Under the pieces are notes generated by a model, which saw only the letters and a list, made by a program, of their open reading frames with translations, had not been told where the DNA came from and made no database searches. 20,060 bases of DNA. It comes from J038 sp036734085. GTDB lineage: Bacteria; Chloroflexota; Anaerolineae; Aggregatilineales; Phototrophicaceae. Positions within the stretch are counted from its first letter, which is position 1. Every line of letters begins with the position of its first letter. Both the position numbers and the translations under genes were made by a program. The stretch spans positions 1-20,060 of the forward strand of contig DAIMZF010000055.1 in NCBI GenBank assembly GCA_036734085.1, given 5' to 3'. Positions 8,200 to 16,400 of the stretch are shown in pieces.

Positions 8200-9492
8200 T
8201 TATAGTTCGTTGACCTGAAAGCCGACGTTCTTCCCGTTGCGGCGATGCTTCAGGAAGTTATCCCGCGCGTCGATTTGCTCTTTCAGGCGGCGGTACGACG
8301 TCAGCAGTAAATCAACAGTCAATTCCGGCAGGTCATCATACGCGACCAACGTCAGAGCGTAGACGGCCACTTCGCGGATGAAAGCACCCGGAAAGCCAAT
8401 CATCTTCCGTGCGACTTCGGCATGGTCATCCTGCCACATATCGCCCAGATATTGCCTCAGCATCTTCTCTGCCGCGTCCGGCTCACGGATTTCCGGCACG
8501 ATGTAAATACGGTCAAGCCGTCCCGGGCGCTTCAATACGCGCTCGTCGATGGCTTCCGGGTAATTGGTGGTTGCGATGAGCAACGTTCCTTTATCATTAT
8601 CAAACGACTCAGAGCCGTCTAACACGTTCAGCACCAGCGCCTTTTCTTGCTCGTGCAGGTAGGCGTCCAGTTCTTCCAGCAGAATCAGAGTCGGCTTGTT
8701 GGAGTTCGCCGCAACGTGTAGCGCGTGCTGAATTTTGCCAAAGGTTGAACCGGCCTGGTCAGCACTGGACACATAAATCACCAGATAGTCCCGCGCTAGC
8801 GCCCACTTTGCCAGCGCATTACACAGCATGGTCTTCCCCGTGCCGGGCACGCCCGCCAACAGCAATTTACGGAAGGGCTTTAACTTCAGGCGTTGGTAAA
8901 TATCAATGCCTTTTGTGAAGAAGGATTGCACATCGTTGAGCAGTTCGTTCTTCAGGTCTTCCGGCAGAATCACATCGTCCCAATCCACCACAGGCTCGAA
9001 CGACCCCGCACGCCCGCCGATAACCGTCACACGGGCGCGGGGATGTGCCAGTCGGTCACACTCATGCTCGAAGGAACGCCAAACCGTCACAAAATCTTCC
9101 GGCATACAGCCCAGCACCACCAAATCACCGTGATCGGTATGGTAAGCGGAGACAACCAGAACTTCAACTTGCTGGTCGGTTTCTTCCTTCACAAACCGGA
9201 ATACATACGCGCCTGTACGGTAGGTAATTTCCCCGTTGTACGTCGCGGAATGTACCGCAACGCCCGGTTGGTTGGGCAAAATGCGTGTTTCTTCAAAGAA
9301 GTACCCGTCCGCAATCGGCGTATGGGGTTCTAATTGTTTGACAACCGCTTGGTTCGTGCTCACTTCATCAATCCATAAAGTGATGAGGTTCTGCTCCTTG
9401 CGGGTGGGTGTCCATTCGGTCTCAATCCAGCGTCCGGCAAGTTCAATGCCAAGCAGGTGGTTAATTTTCTGGATACTATCTGTGCGCGTCAT
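8200..9492 (-). CDS. AAA+ ATPase with a unique N-terminal domain (BCS1-like motifs)
   Basis: I chose the ATG at 9490-9492 (430 residues) because GAGAAGG lies three bases upstream; an in-frame ATG 42 bases earlier has no ribosome site. Residues 1-150 form an unrecognised domain of mixed strands. The AAA+ module follows with Walker A GVPGTGKT (214-221), Walker B LILLEELDA (Glu273-Glu274), sensor 1 ATTN (Asn310) and the RPGRLDR arginine-finger segment (322-328), then a helical lid. In Walker B the usual first Asp is Glu; BCS1-type AAA+ proteins have the similar LEDIDA, and catalytic Glu274 is kept. There is no signal peptide or membrane segment, so it is cytoplasmic. AAA+ proteins of this kind remodel or unfold proteins as hexamers; the substrate is unknown. 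It is divergent from the 9660 gene across a 167-base gap rich in short repeats. Confidence 0.85.
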   Translation of the reverse strand: MTRTDSIQKINHLLGIELAGRWIETEWTPTRKEQNLITLWIDEVSTNQAVVKQLEPHTPIADGYFFEETRILPNQPGVAVHSATYNGEITYRTGAYVFRFVKEETDQQVEVLVVSAYHTDHGDLVVLGCMPEDFVTVWRSFEHECDRLAHPRARVTVIGGRAGSFEPVVDWDDVILPEDLKNELLNDVQSFFTKGIDIYQRLKLKPFRKLLLAGVPGTGKTMLCNALAKWALARDYLVIYVSSADQAGSTFGKIQHALHVAANSNKPTLILLEELDAYLHEQEKALVLNVLDGSESFDNDKGTLLIATTNYPEAIDERVLKRPGRLDRIYIVPEIREPDAAEKMLRQYLGDMWQDDHAEVARKMIGFPGAFIREVAVYALTLVAYDDLPELTVDLLLTSYRRLKEQIDARDNFLKHRRNGKNVGFQVNEL

Positions 9493-9534
9493 GGGCCTTC
9501 TCAAAATTACAAATAACAGCTTGTTGGTACACAA

Positions 9535-9561
9535 CTATAGCATAATTATAGCGTTAAACGC
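9535..9561. promoter_or_regulatory. Divergent promoter/operator region with short palindromes
   Basis: This part of the 167-base gap between divergent genes holds CTATA-N7-TATAG (9535-9551) followed directly by the palindrome GCGTT-A-AACGC (9551-9561). The minus strand contains an exact TATAAT (9550-9545) and a TATAGT (9539-9534), suitable as -10 boxes for the AAA+ gene, without a convincing -35. Promoter use is inferred. Confidence 0.35.
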
Positions 9562-9589
9562 ATTATCCCTCATGTGTAAAATCGGAATC

Positions 9590-9618
9590 TGGCAATCCGG
9601 GTATTTCATCGGTATAGT
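9590..9618 (+). promoter_or_regulatory. Possible promoter of the 9660-tsaD operon
   Basis: TATAGT at 9613-9618 is a fair -10 box, 17 bases after TGGCAA at 9590-9595, a weak -35. The distance to the ATG at 9660 leaves a leader of about 35 bases. Confidence 0.3.
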
Positions 9619-9659
9619 TACATCATAAACGTTTAGCAGAATCAACGGAGAATAATCCT

Positions 9660-10070
9660 ATGGCTACCGATGCCCGCAGATGGTTCTATTCTACACCAGA
9701 GCCGCGCCCATACTACATTGAGGAGCGCATCAACCATACCTTATGGAAGAACCGCCTACAGAGCATTTATATGAACTGCATCCAGGCAGAGCCGCCTATC
9801 CAGATGGAAGGCAACTGGAACGGAATGCCGATTGAGTTTGAATGGGTTCCCGGCAATTATTTCGTCGTGCGTGCAGGCGAAAAACGTAAGGAGCTTATCG
9901 GCGTCGTCCGGCAGATGTTGTTCAACCTGCCCCCCAGCTTCGAGTACCAGAACGCCAACGGCCTGCATGTGGTGGAATGGCACACCGACGGCGGCGAAGC
10001 CCGCTGGATAGAAGTGCAGGGCAACCCGTCCTATCAGGGTCTGCGTCGCATCGGCAAGAAGAAGTCGTAA
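9660..10070 (+). CDS. Small hypothetical protein upstream of tsaD
   Basis: I do not recognise this 136-residue protein. It is soluble, with no signal peptide or membrane segment, and ends in a basic tail (RRIGKKKS). It is rich in aromatic residues (Trp and Tyr throughout, for example WFY near residue 8, EFEWVPGNYF near 60 and VVEWHTDGG near 104). The alternation of short hydrophobic and charged stretches suggests a small alpha/beta or beta-sheet fold. GGAG at 9647-9650 lies nine bases before the ATG. The tsaD start follows the stop by 14 bases, so the two are probably co-transcribed, but nothing in the sequence ties it to tRNA modification. Confidence 0.75.
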   Translation: MATDARRWFYSTPEPRPYYIEERINHTLWKNRLQSIYMNCIQAEPPIQMEGNWNGMPIEFEWVPGNYFVVRAGEKRKELIGVVRQMLFNLPPSFEYQNANGLHVVEWHTDGGEARWIEVQGNPSYQGLRRIGKKKS

Positions 10071-10084
10071 GCGCCGCGCCCCTT

Positions 10085-11143
10085 ATGTATATTCTCGGAA
10101 TTGAAACATCCTGCGATGAAACCGCCGCCGCCGTCGTCATTGATGGCAAGACGATGTGTAGTAATGTCGTCGCCTCACAGATTGACCTGCACGCCGAATA
10201 CGGCGGCGTCTTCCCGGAACTTGCCTCACGCGCCCATGTGGAGCAAATCGTGCCGGTGGTCAGCCAGGCTTTAAGCGACGCCGCGCTCACCATCGACCAG
10301 ATTGATGCAATCGCGGTCACACAAGGGCCGGGCTTGGTCGGTTCTTTGCTGGTGGGCATTAACTATGCTAAAGGGTTGGCGCTGGCCTCCGGTAAACCGT
10401 TGATTGGCGTCAACCATCTGGAAGGCCATGTGTATTCCCTATGGCTCACCCAGCCCTTCCGCGAACCACAGTTCCCGGTGCTGGTGCTGATTGTCAGTGG
10501 CGGCCATACCGAGCTATTGCTGATGAAAAATCATGGCGAATACGAACGCTTAGGCGGCACAATTGATGACGCGGCGGGCGAAGCCTTCGACAAAGTAGGC
10601 CGCCTGCTGGAGTTGCCGTTTCCGGGTGGGCCGAATATTGAAAGCGCCGCGCACATGGGCAACGCTTCCGCCTTCGACTTCCCGCGTGCCATGCGCGATA
10701 GCAGTTACGACTTCAGTTTTTCCGGTCTTAAAACTGCCGTCATGCGCGAAGTCACCGTCCAGCCCAGCGCGGCGGCGCGGCGGCAACGCGGCGCGGAAAA
10801 GAAAGCCCAACTGCGTGCGGATGTATCCATTAACGATGTCGCCGCCAGCTTTCAGGAAGCCCTGACCGAAATTCTAGTGGAAAAAACCGCCCGTGCCGCC
10901 AAAGCACATGGCGTGACGGAAGTCTTCCTCTCCGGCGGGGTGAGCGCCAACAGCCGCCTGCGTGCCTTGATGAAGCGCCAGACAGATTTGCCCGTGCGCT
11001 ACCCGCCCTTAAACCTGTGTACGGATAACGCCGCCATGATTGCCGCCGCCGCGTACTATCGCCACGCCGACGCCATCCGCGAGCAAACCCTAAACACCGA
11101 CCTTGCGCTGGATGTCCGCGTGATGTGGCCGTTAAGCGGCTGA
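10085..11143 (+). CDS. tsaD: tRNA N6-adenosine threonylcarbamoyltransferase TsaD
   Basis: TsaD transfers the threonylcarbamoyl group from threonylcarbamoyl-AMP to A37 of ANN-decoding tRNAs, working with TsaB and TsaE. The 352-residue product starts with the family opening ILGIETSCDET (3-13). It then shows HAEYGGVFPELASRAH (36-51), the metal-binding HLEGH (His111, His115), SGGHTEL (138-144), FDKVGRLLELPFPGGP (168-183), FSGLKT (212-217), GGVSANSRLR (284-293) and CTDNAAMI with metal ligand Asp314. I chose the ATG at 10085 because the family opening begins there; the frame stays open for 36 codons upstream, but that stretch overlaps the preceding gene and lacks family character. Residues 225-247 form a basic, Ala/Arg/Gln-rich stretch that looks longer than usual. 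No clear SD is visible, so translation may be coupled to the preceding gene. Confidence 0.97.
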   Translation: MYILGIETSCDETAAAVVIDGKTMCSNVVASQIDLHAEYGGVFPELASRAHVEQIVPVVSQALSDAALTIDQIDAIAVTQGPGLVGSLLVGINYAKGLALASGKPLIGVNHLEGHVYSLWLTQPFREPQFPVLVLIVSGGHTELLLMKNHGEYERLGGTIDDAAGEAFDKVGRLLELPFPGGPNIESAAHMGNASAFDFPRAMRDSSYDFSFSGLKTAVMREVTVQPSAAARRQRGAEKKAQLRADVSINDVAASFQEALTEILVEKTARAAKAHGVTEVFLSGGVSANSRLRALMKRQTDLPVRYPPLNLCTDNAAMIAAAAYYRHADAIREQTLNTDLALDVRVMWPLSG

Positions 11144-11161
11144 GTGATTGGGTAAATCCCC

Positions 11162-11821
11162 GTGCAATTGATGATTGAGGGCGCATCCCGGCAATTGATA
11201 CCCATTCGGGCGTATCGCGCCCTGCATCATCTACCAGAATCCTTTGGTTTGGCCTTCTTCGAGCCAAAGCACGCCGCCGAGTTAGCCAGCATCGACGGCC
11301 TGCCGCCCGATATTTTAACCAGCATCCATACCGCTGCCATCAGCGCCGCCACCCTGAGCGCCGCCGCCCTCAGCGCCGCCCTGAGGGACACCACCACACC
11401 GGACGCCCTCTCCGCGATAACACCCATCGTCAGCGCGTTTAGTGCCGCGTTGGTCGCCGCTAATCCCGCTATTGGCTTAAAAGATGTCGAGTTGGATTAT
11501 GCCGTCAATAGCTTCGCGGATATGCTGAATATGTGGGCGTTCCGCGCGATGGCCGCACAGCCGGATTTTGACGCCGCCTACAGGCAATGGTTAAACGACA
11601 GCGTGCGCTTGGCGACACAGGTATTCCCCTACGAGCATCAGGCCGACACGCTCCATGTGCGTATCATCAACACCGTGTTCGGCAGAATTGGCCTGCGGGT
11701 AGAACGCAAAAACGCGGTTGATTATGTATCAGACCGCGTTCATGCCTGCCCCGCAGAGGGGTTTATGGCGTCATTGTGCCGGGACGTTGTGATGAAGCTC
11801 TCGTCCCTGTCACCCCGCTAA
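11162..11821 (+). CDS. Hypothetical Ala-rich protein downstream of tsaD
   Basis: This 219-residue protein belongs to no family I recognise. It begins with GTG at 11162; an ATG nine bases later (11171) is equally possible, and neither has a good SD. Residues 60-74 are a three-fold pentapeptide repeat (ISAAT, LSAAA, LSAAL), encoded by imperfect 15-base units at 11341-11385. The remainder reads as mostly helical, with a Trp/Tyr-rich middle (MLNMWAFRAM, YRQWLNDSV) and two cysteines near the C-terminus. No signal peptide or membrane segment is obvious. It lies 18 bases after tsaD on the same strand, so it is probably last in that operon. Its stop is only five bases from the stop of the convergent gene, leaving no room for a separate terminator. 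Confidence 0.7.
   Translation: MQLMIEGASRQLIPIRAYRALHHLPESFGLAFFEPKHAAELASIDGLPPDILTSIHTAAISAATLSAAALSAALRDTTTPDALSAITPIVSAFSAALVAANPAIGLKDVELDYAVNSFADMLNMWAFRAMAAQPDFDAAYRQWLNDSVRLATQVFPYEHQADTLHVRIINTVFGRIGLRVERKNAVDYVSDRVHACPAEGFMASLCRDVVMKLSSLSPR
11341..11385 (+). repeat. Three imperfect 15-base tandem units inside the 11162 gene
   Basis: Units at 11341-11355, 11356-11370 and 11371-11385 share the core AGCGCCGCC. The first two differ at two positions; the third diverges at its end. They encode the SAA-containing pentapeptides of the Ala-rich helix. Confidence 0.7.
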
Positions 11822-11826
11822 CGCAC

Positions 11827-13242
11827 TTACCCGCACCACGAAGCGCTACAGCGTGGGTCTACCCGCAGGCCGCCCACACTCCGCAGGGCTAAAAACTGCG
11901 CCTCTGTGATGTTGGTATTGCGGTAATCCACAAATAATTCAAAGCCGATGCCACGCACCAGCATCAACACTGCGCTATCGCCCGGCTGACGTGCGATAAT
12001 TTCAATGCGCTCGTTCTGCGGGAAGATACCGCCGCGTACCGTTCCCGCCAGGTTAATGAAGCCCACAGCATCCCCCGCCGTGATGCGCGGCTCACCAGTG
12101 GCGACCGTCGGCGCGACCGTGAACGCCCCGCCTAAAAATCGCTCTGTAAAGACGGTGGCTTCCTGGCTGGCAACCGCGCAGAAGTCCGGCGCGGTGCGGT
12201 CAGCCTGGAGCGTGAAGTCGGTCGATTCTTCCAGCAGGCTGATGAGGGCTTGCGTGGTGCGGTCACACCGGAGCAATGCGGAGCCGCCCGCCCAGTTCGC
12301 CGGGCGCGGCGCAAGCTCTACGGCATCCGCCAATAGCTCTAAGTCGTGGCGAATGTCGCGGGCGATGGCATACGAGCTACTGGCGACAACACCAAACCAC
12401 CCCGCTGGGATGTCCTCACCGATGAGCGTGCGGGCTAATGTCTCTAAGTCCAGCCGAATTGTAATCGCTAAATCCGGGTCGGCGGAGTTGGTATTGCCCG
12501 TCCAACCTTGCGGACGTTCTGCGCCAACGGTCAGCCCGGCCAGCGTTTCCAGGTCAATCCGTGCGTTGATGAGCAACTGTAGCGGCGTCGGGATGACTGG
12601 CTCCGGCGGCACAATCACCTCTTCTTCAATAGGTTCAACCTCCGTGCCTTCTTCCGGCGGAATCTCGAATACAGGCAATTCTTCCTCAAAGCCTTCATTC
12701 AGGAAGTCCTCCAACGGCTGGCTGAACGTCACAATAGGCCGTGTCAGTTCCAGGGTTTCCAGCACACGGCGGAACAACGCATTTTCGGCCTCATCACGCG
12801 CCGGGTACCAATCCAGAATAGCTAAATAGCCCGGTGCTAACGGCTTAATGCCTATCTGGTTATCCGCACGGATGAAGTATTCTATGCCATTTTGGATAAT
12901 AAATGAGCTTTCCGTAATCGTCCCTGCAATTTGGGGGTATCTCAACTGGATATAATAAGTCAGTGCTTCCCGTGATGTAGGTTCGCAGGATAAAAACCCC
13001 ACACCGGGAAACCCACAGTAACGGCCTGCATCAAATAACGAAAGCGCCCCGAAGTCCCGGTCGGCCATCTCGATATAAAACCCACCGTCCAGCATCCCAT
13101 CAGCCACCGACCAACGGTTCGGCACTAAAAAGCGGATGCCGCCCTCCGGCGATTCAAAGATGCGGTCATCGCTACTTTGCGCGGACGCATGACCGGCCAG
13201 CCCAACCACCAGCACAAGTATTATCGCAACTATTCGACGCAT
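11827..13242 (-). CDS. Secreted protein with DLE-LA/P-W-G repeats
   Basis: A Sec signal peptide (MRR, hydrophobic core 4-16, cleavage likely after ASA at 19-21) precedes an N-terminal domain of about 150 residues. That domain opens FESPEGGIRFLVPNRWSV, a pattern seen in PsbP/DUF1795-like domains. A Pro/Glu-rich linker (184-218) leads to a repeat region. Copy 1 is at 226-249 (DLETLAGL...RPQGWTG), copy 2 at 262-284 (DLETLARTL..DIPAGWFG), copy 3 at 297-319 (DLELLADAV...RPANWAG), and a degenerate fourth starts at 325 (CDRTTQALISLL). The C-terminal 100 residues are beta-rich, with two cysteines at the end (CSASWC). Function is unknown; export is clear, and the repeats may bind a ligand or stack as small helical units. 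GAGGAGG just before the ATG is the strongest SD in the window. It is a single gene. Confidence 0.8.
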   Translation of the reverse strand: MRRIVAIILVLVVGLAGHASAQSSDDRIFESPEGGIRFLVPNRWSVADGMLDGGFYIEMADRDFGALSLFDAGRYCGFPGVGFLSCEPTSREALTYYIQLRYPQIAGTITESSFIIQNGIEYFIRADNQIGIKPLAPGYLAILDWYPARDEAENALFRRVLETLELTRPIVTFSQPLEDFLNEGFEEELPVFEIPPEEGTEVEPIEEEVIVPPEPVIPTPLQLLINARIDLETLAGLTVGAERPQGWTGNTNSADPDLAITIRLDLETLARTLIGEDIPAGWFGVVASSSYAIARDIRHDLELLADAVELAPRPANWAGGSALLRCDRTTQALISLLEESTDFTLQADRTAPDFCAVASQEATVFTERFLGGAFTVAPTVATGEPRITAGDAVGFINLAGTVRGGIFPQNERIEIIARQPGDSAVLMLVRGIGFELFVDYRNTNITEAQFLALRSVGGLRVDPRCSASWCG

Positions 13243-13277
13243 CGCGTCCTCCTCATCTGCTCCACAAAACTACTGCG

Positions 13278-13283
13278 ATTATA
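13278..13283 (-). promoter_or_regulatory. Likely -10 box for the 13242-11827 gene
   Basis: The minus strand reads TATAAT exactly, 35 bases before the ATG. The -35 position (GGGCAT at a 17-base spacer) is poor. The predicted leader is about 28 bases and contains the GAGGAGG ribosome site. Confidence 0.45.
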
Positions 13284-13357
13284 TCGCTTAAAGTGTAAAT
13301 ATGCCCTTGAGGAAAAAAGCGCCGGAGCGTAATGATGTATCTCTGTTTGTCTTTGGT

Positions 13358-13385
13358 TTGAATTTGTTATTTAATTGTCTACAAA
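13358..13385 (+). promoter_or_regulatory. Possible promoter of the VirD4-like gene
   Basis: TTGAAT (13358-13363) and TACAAA (13380-13385) are 16 bases apart in an AT-rich stretch of the 212-base gap before the ATG at 13455. Other AT-rich hexamers nearby (TATATT near 13411) could serve instead. Confidence 0.3.
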
Positions 13386-13454
13386 TATTTACAAATGTCA
13401 AAATTTCTATATTATGTAAAACATGCTCTTTATTCAAAACGGAGGAACAGCGCC

Positions 13455-16400
13455 ATGAGCCTCACCCCTAACGACCAACGACACACTTTTAACACCCTGA
13501 TTGAGGATAATCGCCTTGATGACGCGCTGAAATCTCTTGCGGATTACGTCGCCGCCCATCGCACGGCGGAAGCCCACATCCTGCGGCTGGAAATTTTAGT
13601 CCAGCAATTCAACCCGGATAGCGGCAATCACGCCATCAGCCAGCATATCGCGGAGTCACTGGATGCACTGGGCACACCGCCCCCGCCGGGAGCTTTGCCC
13701 CATACACAAGCCCTCCAGAATAAAATGGAGGCTTACCTGAAGCAACAGGCCAATGAGCTAGACGAAGCGCCCGCTAAAGTGCGGCAAAATCTGGATAGTT
13801 TAATCCCCTTAGCAGATTACTTCTTGTCGTTTCACTTCCTGCTGGGGCAGGCCATTGTCGCCGTGATGAACCGCCCACGCCGGGAGTCGCTCTTCTCTCG
13901 TAATGATGCACCCGGCGCACCGTCCGCCAAAGAACTGGAACTCGGCCATGCTTCGCTGTTAAAAGTGGTCAACGCCGTGCAGGTGGATGACCCCATGTAC
14001 CGGGAGGCGCTGGTCTTGCTCATCGAAATCTGCAAACGGCAGAATAACTTCCGCGCCGCTTTGGAATGGTGCGAAAAAGCGGATAACACCATGCCCGATA
14101 TGCTGGAAACATGGGATAAAGTCGGCGGCGATTCGCTCCAACACCTGCTTACCTTCCTTGATAATGAACTGCGTGCGGACAAGCCGACGGATACCTTCAA
14201 AAAACTGGCAAAGATGAAGAAGCTCCAACTTCTGCCGGAAGTCCGCGCCCGCTTTGCGGATGCCGCCCTGCTGAATGGCGAACTGGGCGTCGCCGCCAGC
14301 AATTACGACATTGTGCGGCAGAACATCCGCGATTACCGCGAAGATGCCGCGCAAAAACGCGCCATCCTCAAGGATTTAGGCCGTGTTTATAAGCAATTCA
14401 GCGATCAAATCAAGCCGCCCAAGTTCCCGACTTTAACGCGCTTTTTAAGCCAGAAAAAATCCGCAACGGATGCCAGAGTGCCGATTGACCGTTACGGCTT
14501 TCCCCGCGCAGATATGCGCCTGTATGGAATCTCCGGGTTGATTGCGGTCGCGGAAGCCAGCGCAGACCCACAGGCCATGATTAATTGGATTTACACCCTG
14601 CTGAATGACCGTCAAATCCCTGCCGCCAGCAATTCTTCGCTGGTTGACCAACTGCATAAGCTGGAAAAAGAAGCCGCCTACCAGCACTATATCAAAATTC
14701 AGGGGCAGGCCGAAGCCAGCCGCGACGCCCAAGACTGGGAAGCGGCACGGGCGCATTACCTCACGTTGACCAGCGCGGACTTCGCCACAGACGACGATTT
14801 TATGTGGCTGGCCGTATGTCTGGCACATCTGGAAGAAGCGCCTGTCGCCCTCTGTCAATTACTGGAGGCTCGCCCGGCTTCCGCCATTACGTGCCTGCCC
14901 AAGCCCACTGCCCGCGCCCTGCTGGATTATCTGAGTGACGGGCAACAGTGGGCGATGGCCGACCGCTTCTGGCCGTTTTTGAAGTCGGCTAAAAAATGGG
15001 CGGAAAACTACCAGTCCCGCCGCGAAGCCTTCCGCCATAGCCAACTGGAAGCCGCCGCCGTCGCGGTGGTATCCGGCAGGCTAAACCGCGCCAACCACAT
15101 CGCCCATACCTTGCTGGGCATGGACGCACAGGACGCCGCCGCGTTGCTCATCGTCGCCCGTGTCCGCATTGCCCAACGCCACTGGAGCGCCGCCCGCGCC
15201 ATCCTCACGCCGTTGGTCAGGCAGTGCCCGCCCTATGCACTCGCCCTCCGCCCGGAAGCCGAGCGCCTGCTCACAGAAGTTGACCTGGCCGAAGGCCATT
15301 ACGCCCGTGCGGAGGCGTTACTCCGCGCCGGTGAGGACACCGTAGCCGCAGAAGGCGTGCGCCGCCGCATGGAGCAAACGCCGTTTATCTGCGTGGAGCA
15401 GGCCAACACCACCATCGCGCCGGATACACTCACCCGCCGCCCGGCGGAGGTGTATAACGCTTACTTCGCGGTGCGTCTGGCAGGGGTACACATCGCCGCG
15501 CACATCCCCTCTATGCAGCACCAGATGGCGGAATTCCTCATCGGACTGCATCGCGTGGACGAATTCATGGCGCAACCCCACTTCACATGGCGTTACATCG
15601 GGCGCGATGGCCGCCTGACCGTGTGCCTTATCTGCCGGGTGGAGGCCAATTCCGCCACAGTCGCGGAGGCAACCGCGCTCAATATCTGGCATGTCGTCCG
15701 CCATTTGTTGCCCTTCCAGACGCAACAGATTTACACCTACGAGCCAATCATCCACCCGGATGAACTGGCCTATGTGCGCCAACCGTTGCCCATCGTCAGC
15801 GCCGCGCAGGTCGTCCGGGCGGAATCCAACGGCAATACGCTCGATGGCCTGTACCGCGTCCAGCCGTTCGCCACGTATACCGGCAACATGCACCGCCTGC
15901 TCCGCATGATTGCCGACCATCCCGGCGGCGCAATCATGGAAACTTACTTTCATCCGACAGACGTTTTCGCGTGGGAACGCGCCGCCATCGAGAAGATGAT
16001 TTCCCAGAACCACCGGAGCAACGGCACGCGGGAGTACACGCCGCCTAGTAACCTTGTGGTGCAGTTGGAGCAATCCGCCACGAATCAGGCCGCCGCACAG
16101 GTCTATCAGGATTTCTTCGGCACGATCCAATCGTTACCCTTCATCGTCCAGACCCGCGTCGGCGCATCCACCTATTTAGACCCCGCCCTGCCGGATTTAA
16201 TCGGGCTGGAATTATTCGGCCCGTCCGTGTTCCGCGTGCAGACCGCCCACACACAGGATGAGGTCGAAGCCGCCGCCCGCACCATGCAGGAAATCAGCGC
16301 GGAGCGTTGGGGCTATACCGCCGCGCCGGATGGCCTGGCGCGCTGGCGCTATCTGCTCACGCCGATGGAAACGCTGACCGCCATCCGCCTGCCCGTACTC

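Noticed and set aside
9977..10084. In-frame extension of TsaD by 36 codons
   Set aside because: It overlaps the preceding gene, is Arg/Ser-rich and lies before the family's typical opening at 10085.
12005..12829. 274-codon plus-strand open frame opposite the repeat protein
   Set aside because: Same Ser/Arg-rich antisense character; the minus-strand gene has a signal peptide, a strong SD and internal repeats.
13395..13454. Earlier ATG for the VirD4-like protein
   Set aside because: It has no SD and lies in an AT-rich promoter-like stretch, while GGAGG precedes the ATG at 13455.
15318..16130. 270-codon minus-strand open frame inside the VirD4-like gene
   Set aside because: Antisense to a gene with intact family motifs; its Arg/Gly/His-rich product reflects GC-rich codons on the opposite strand.
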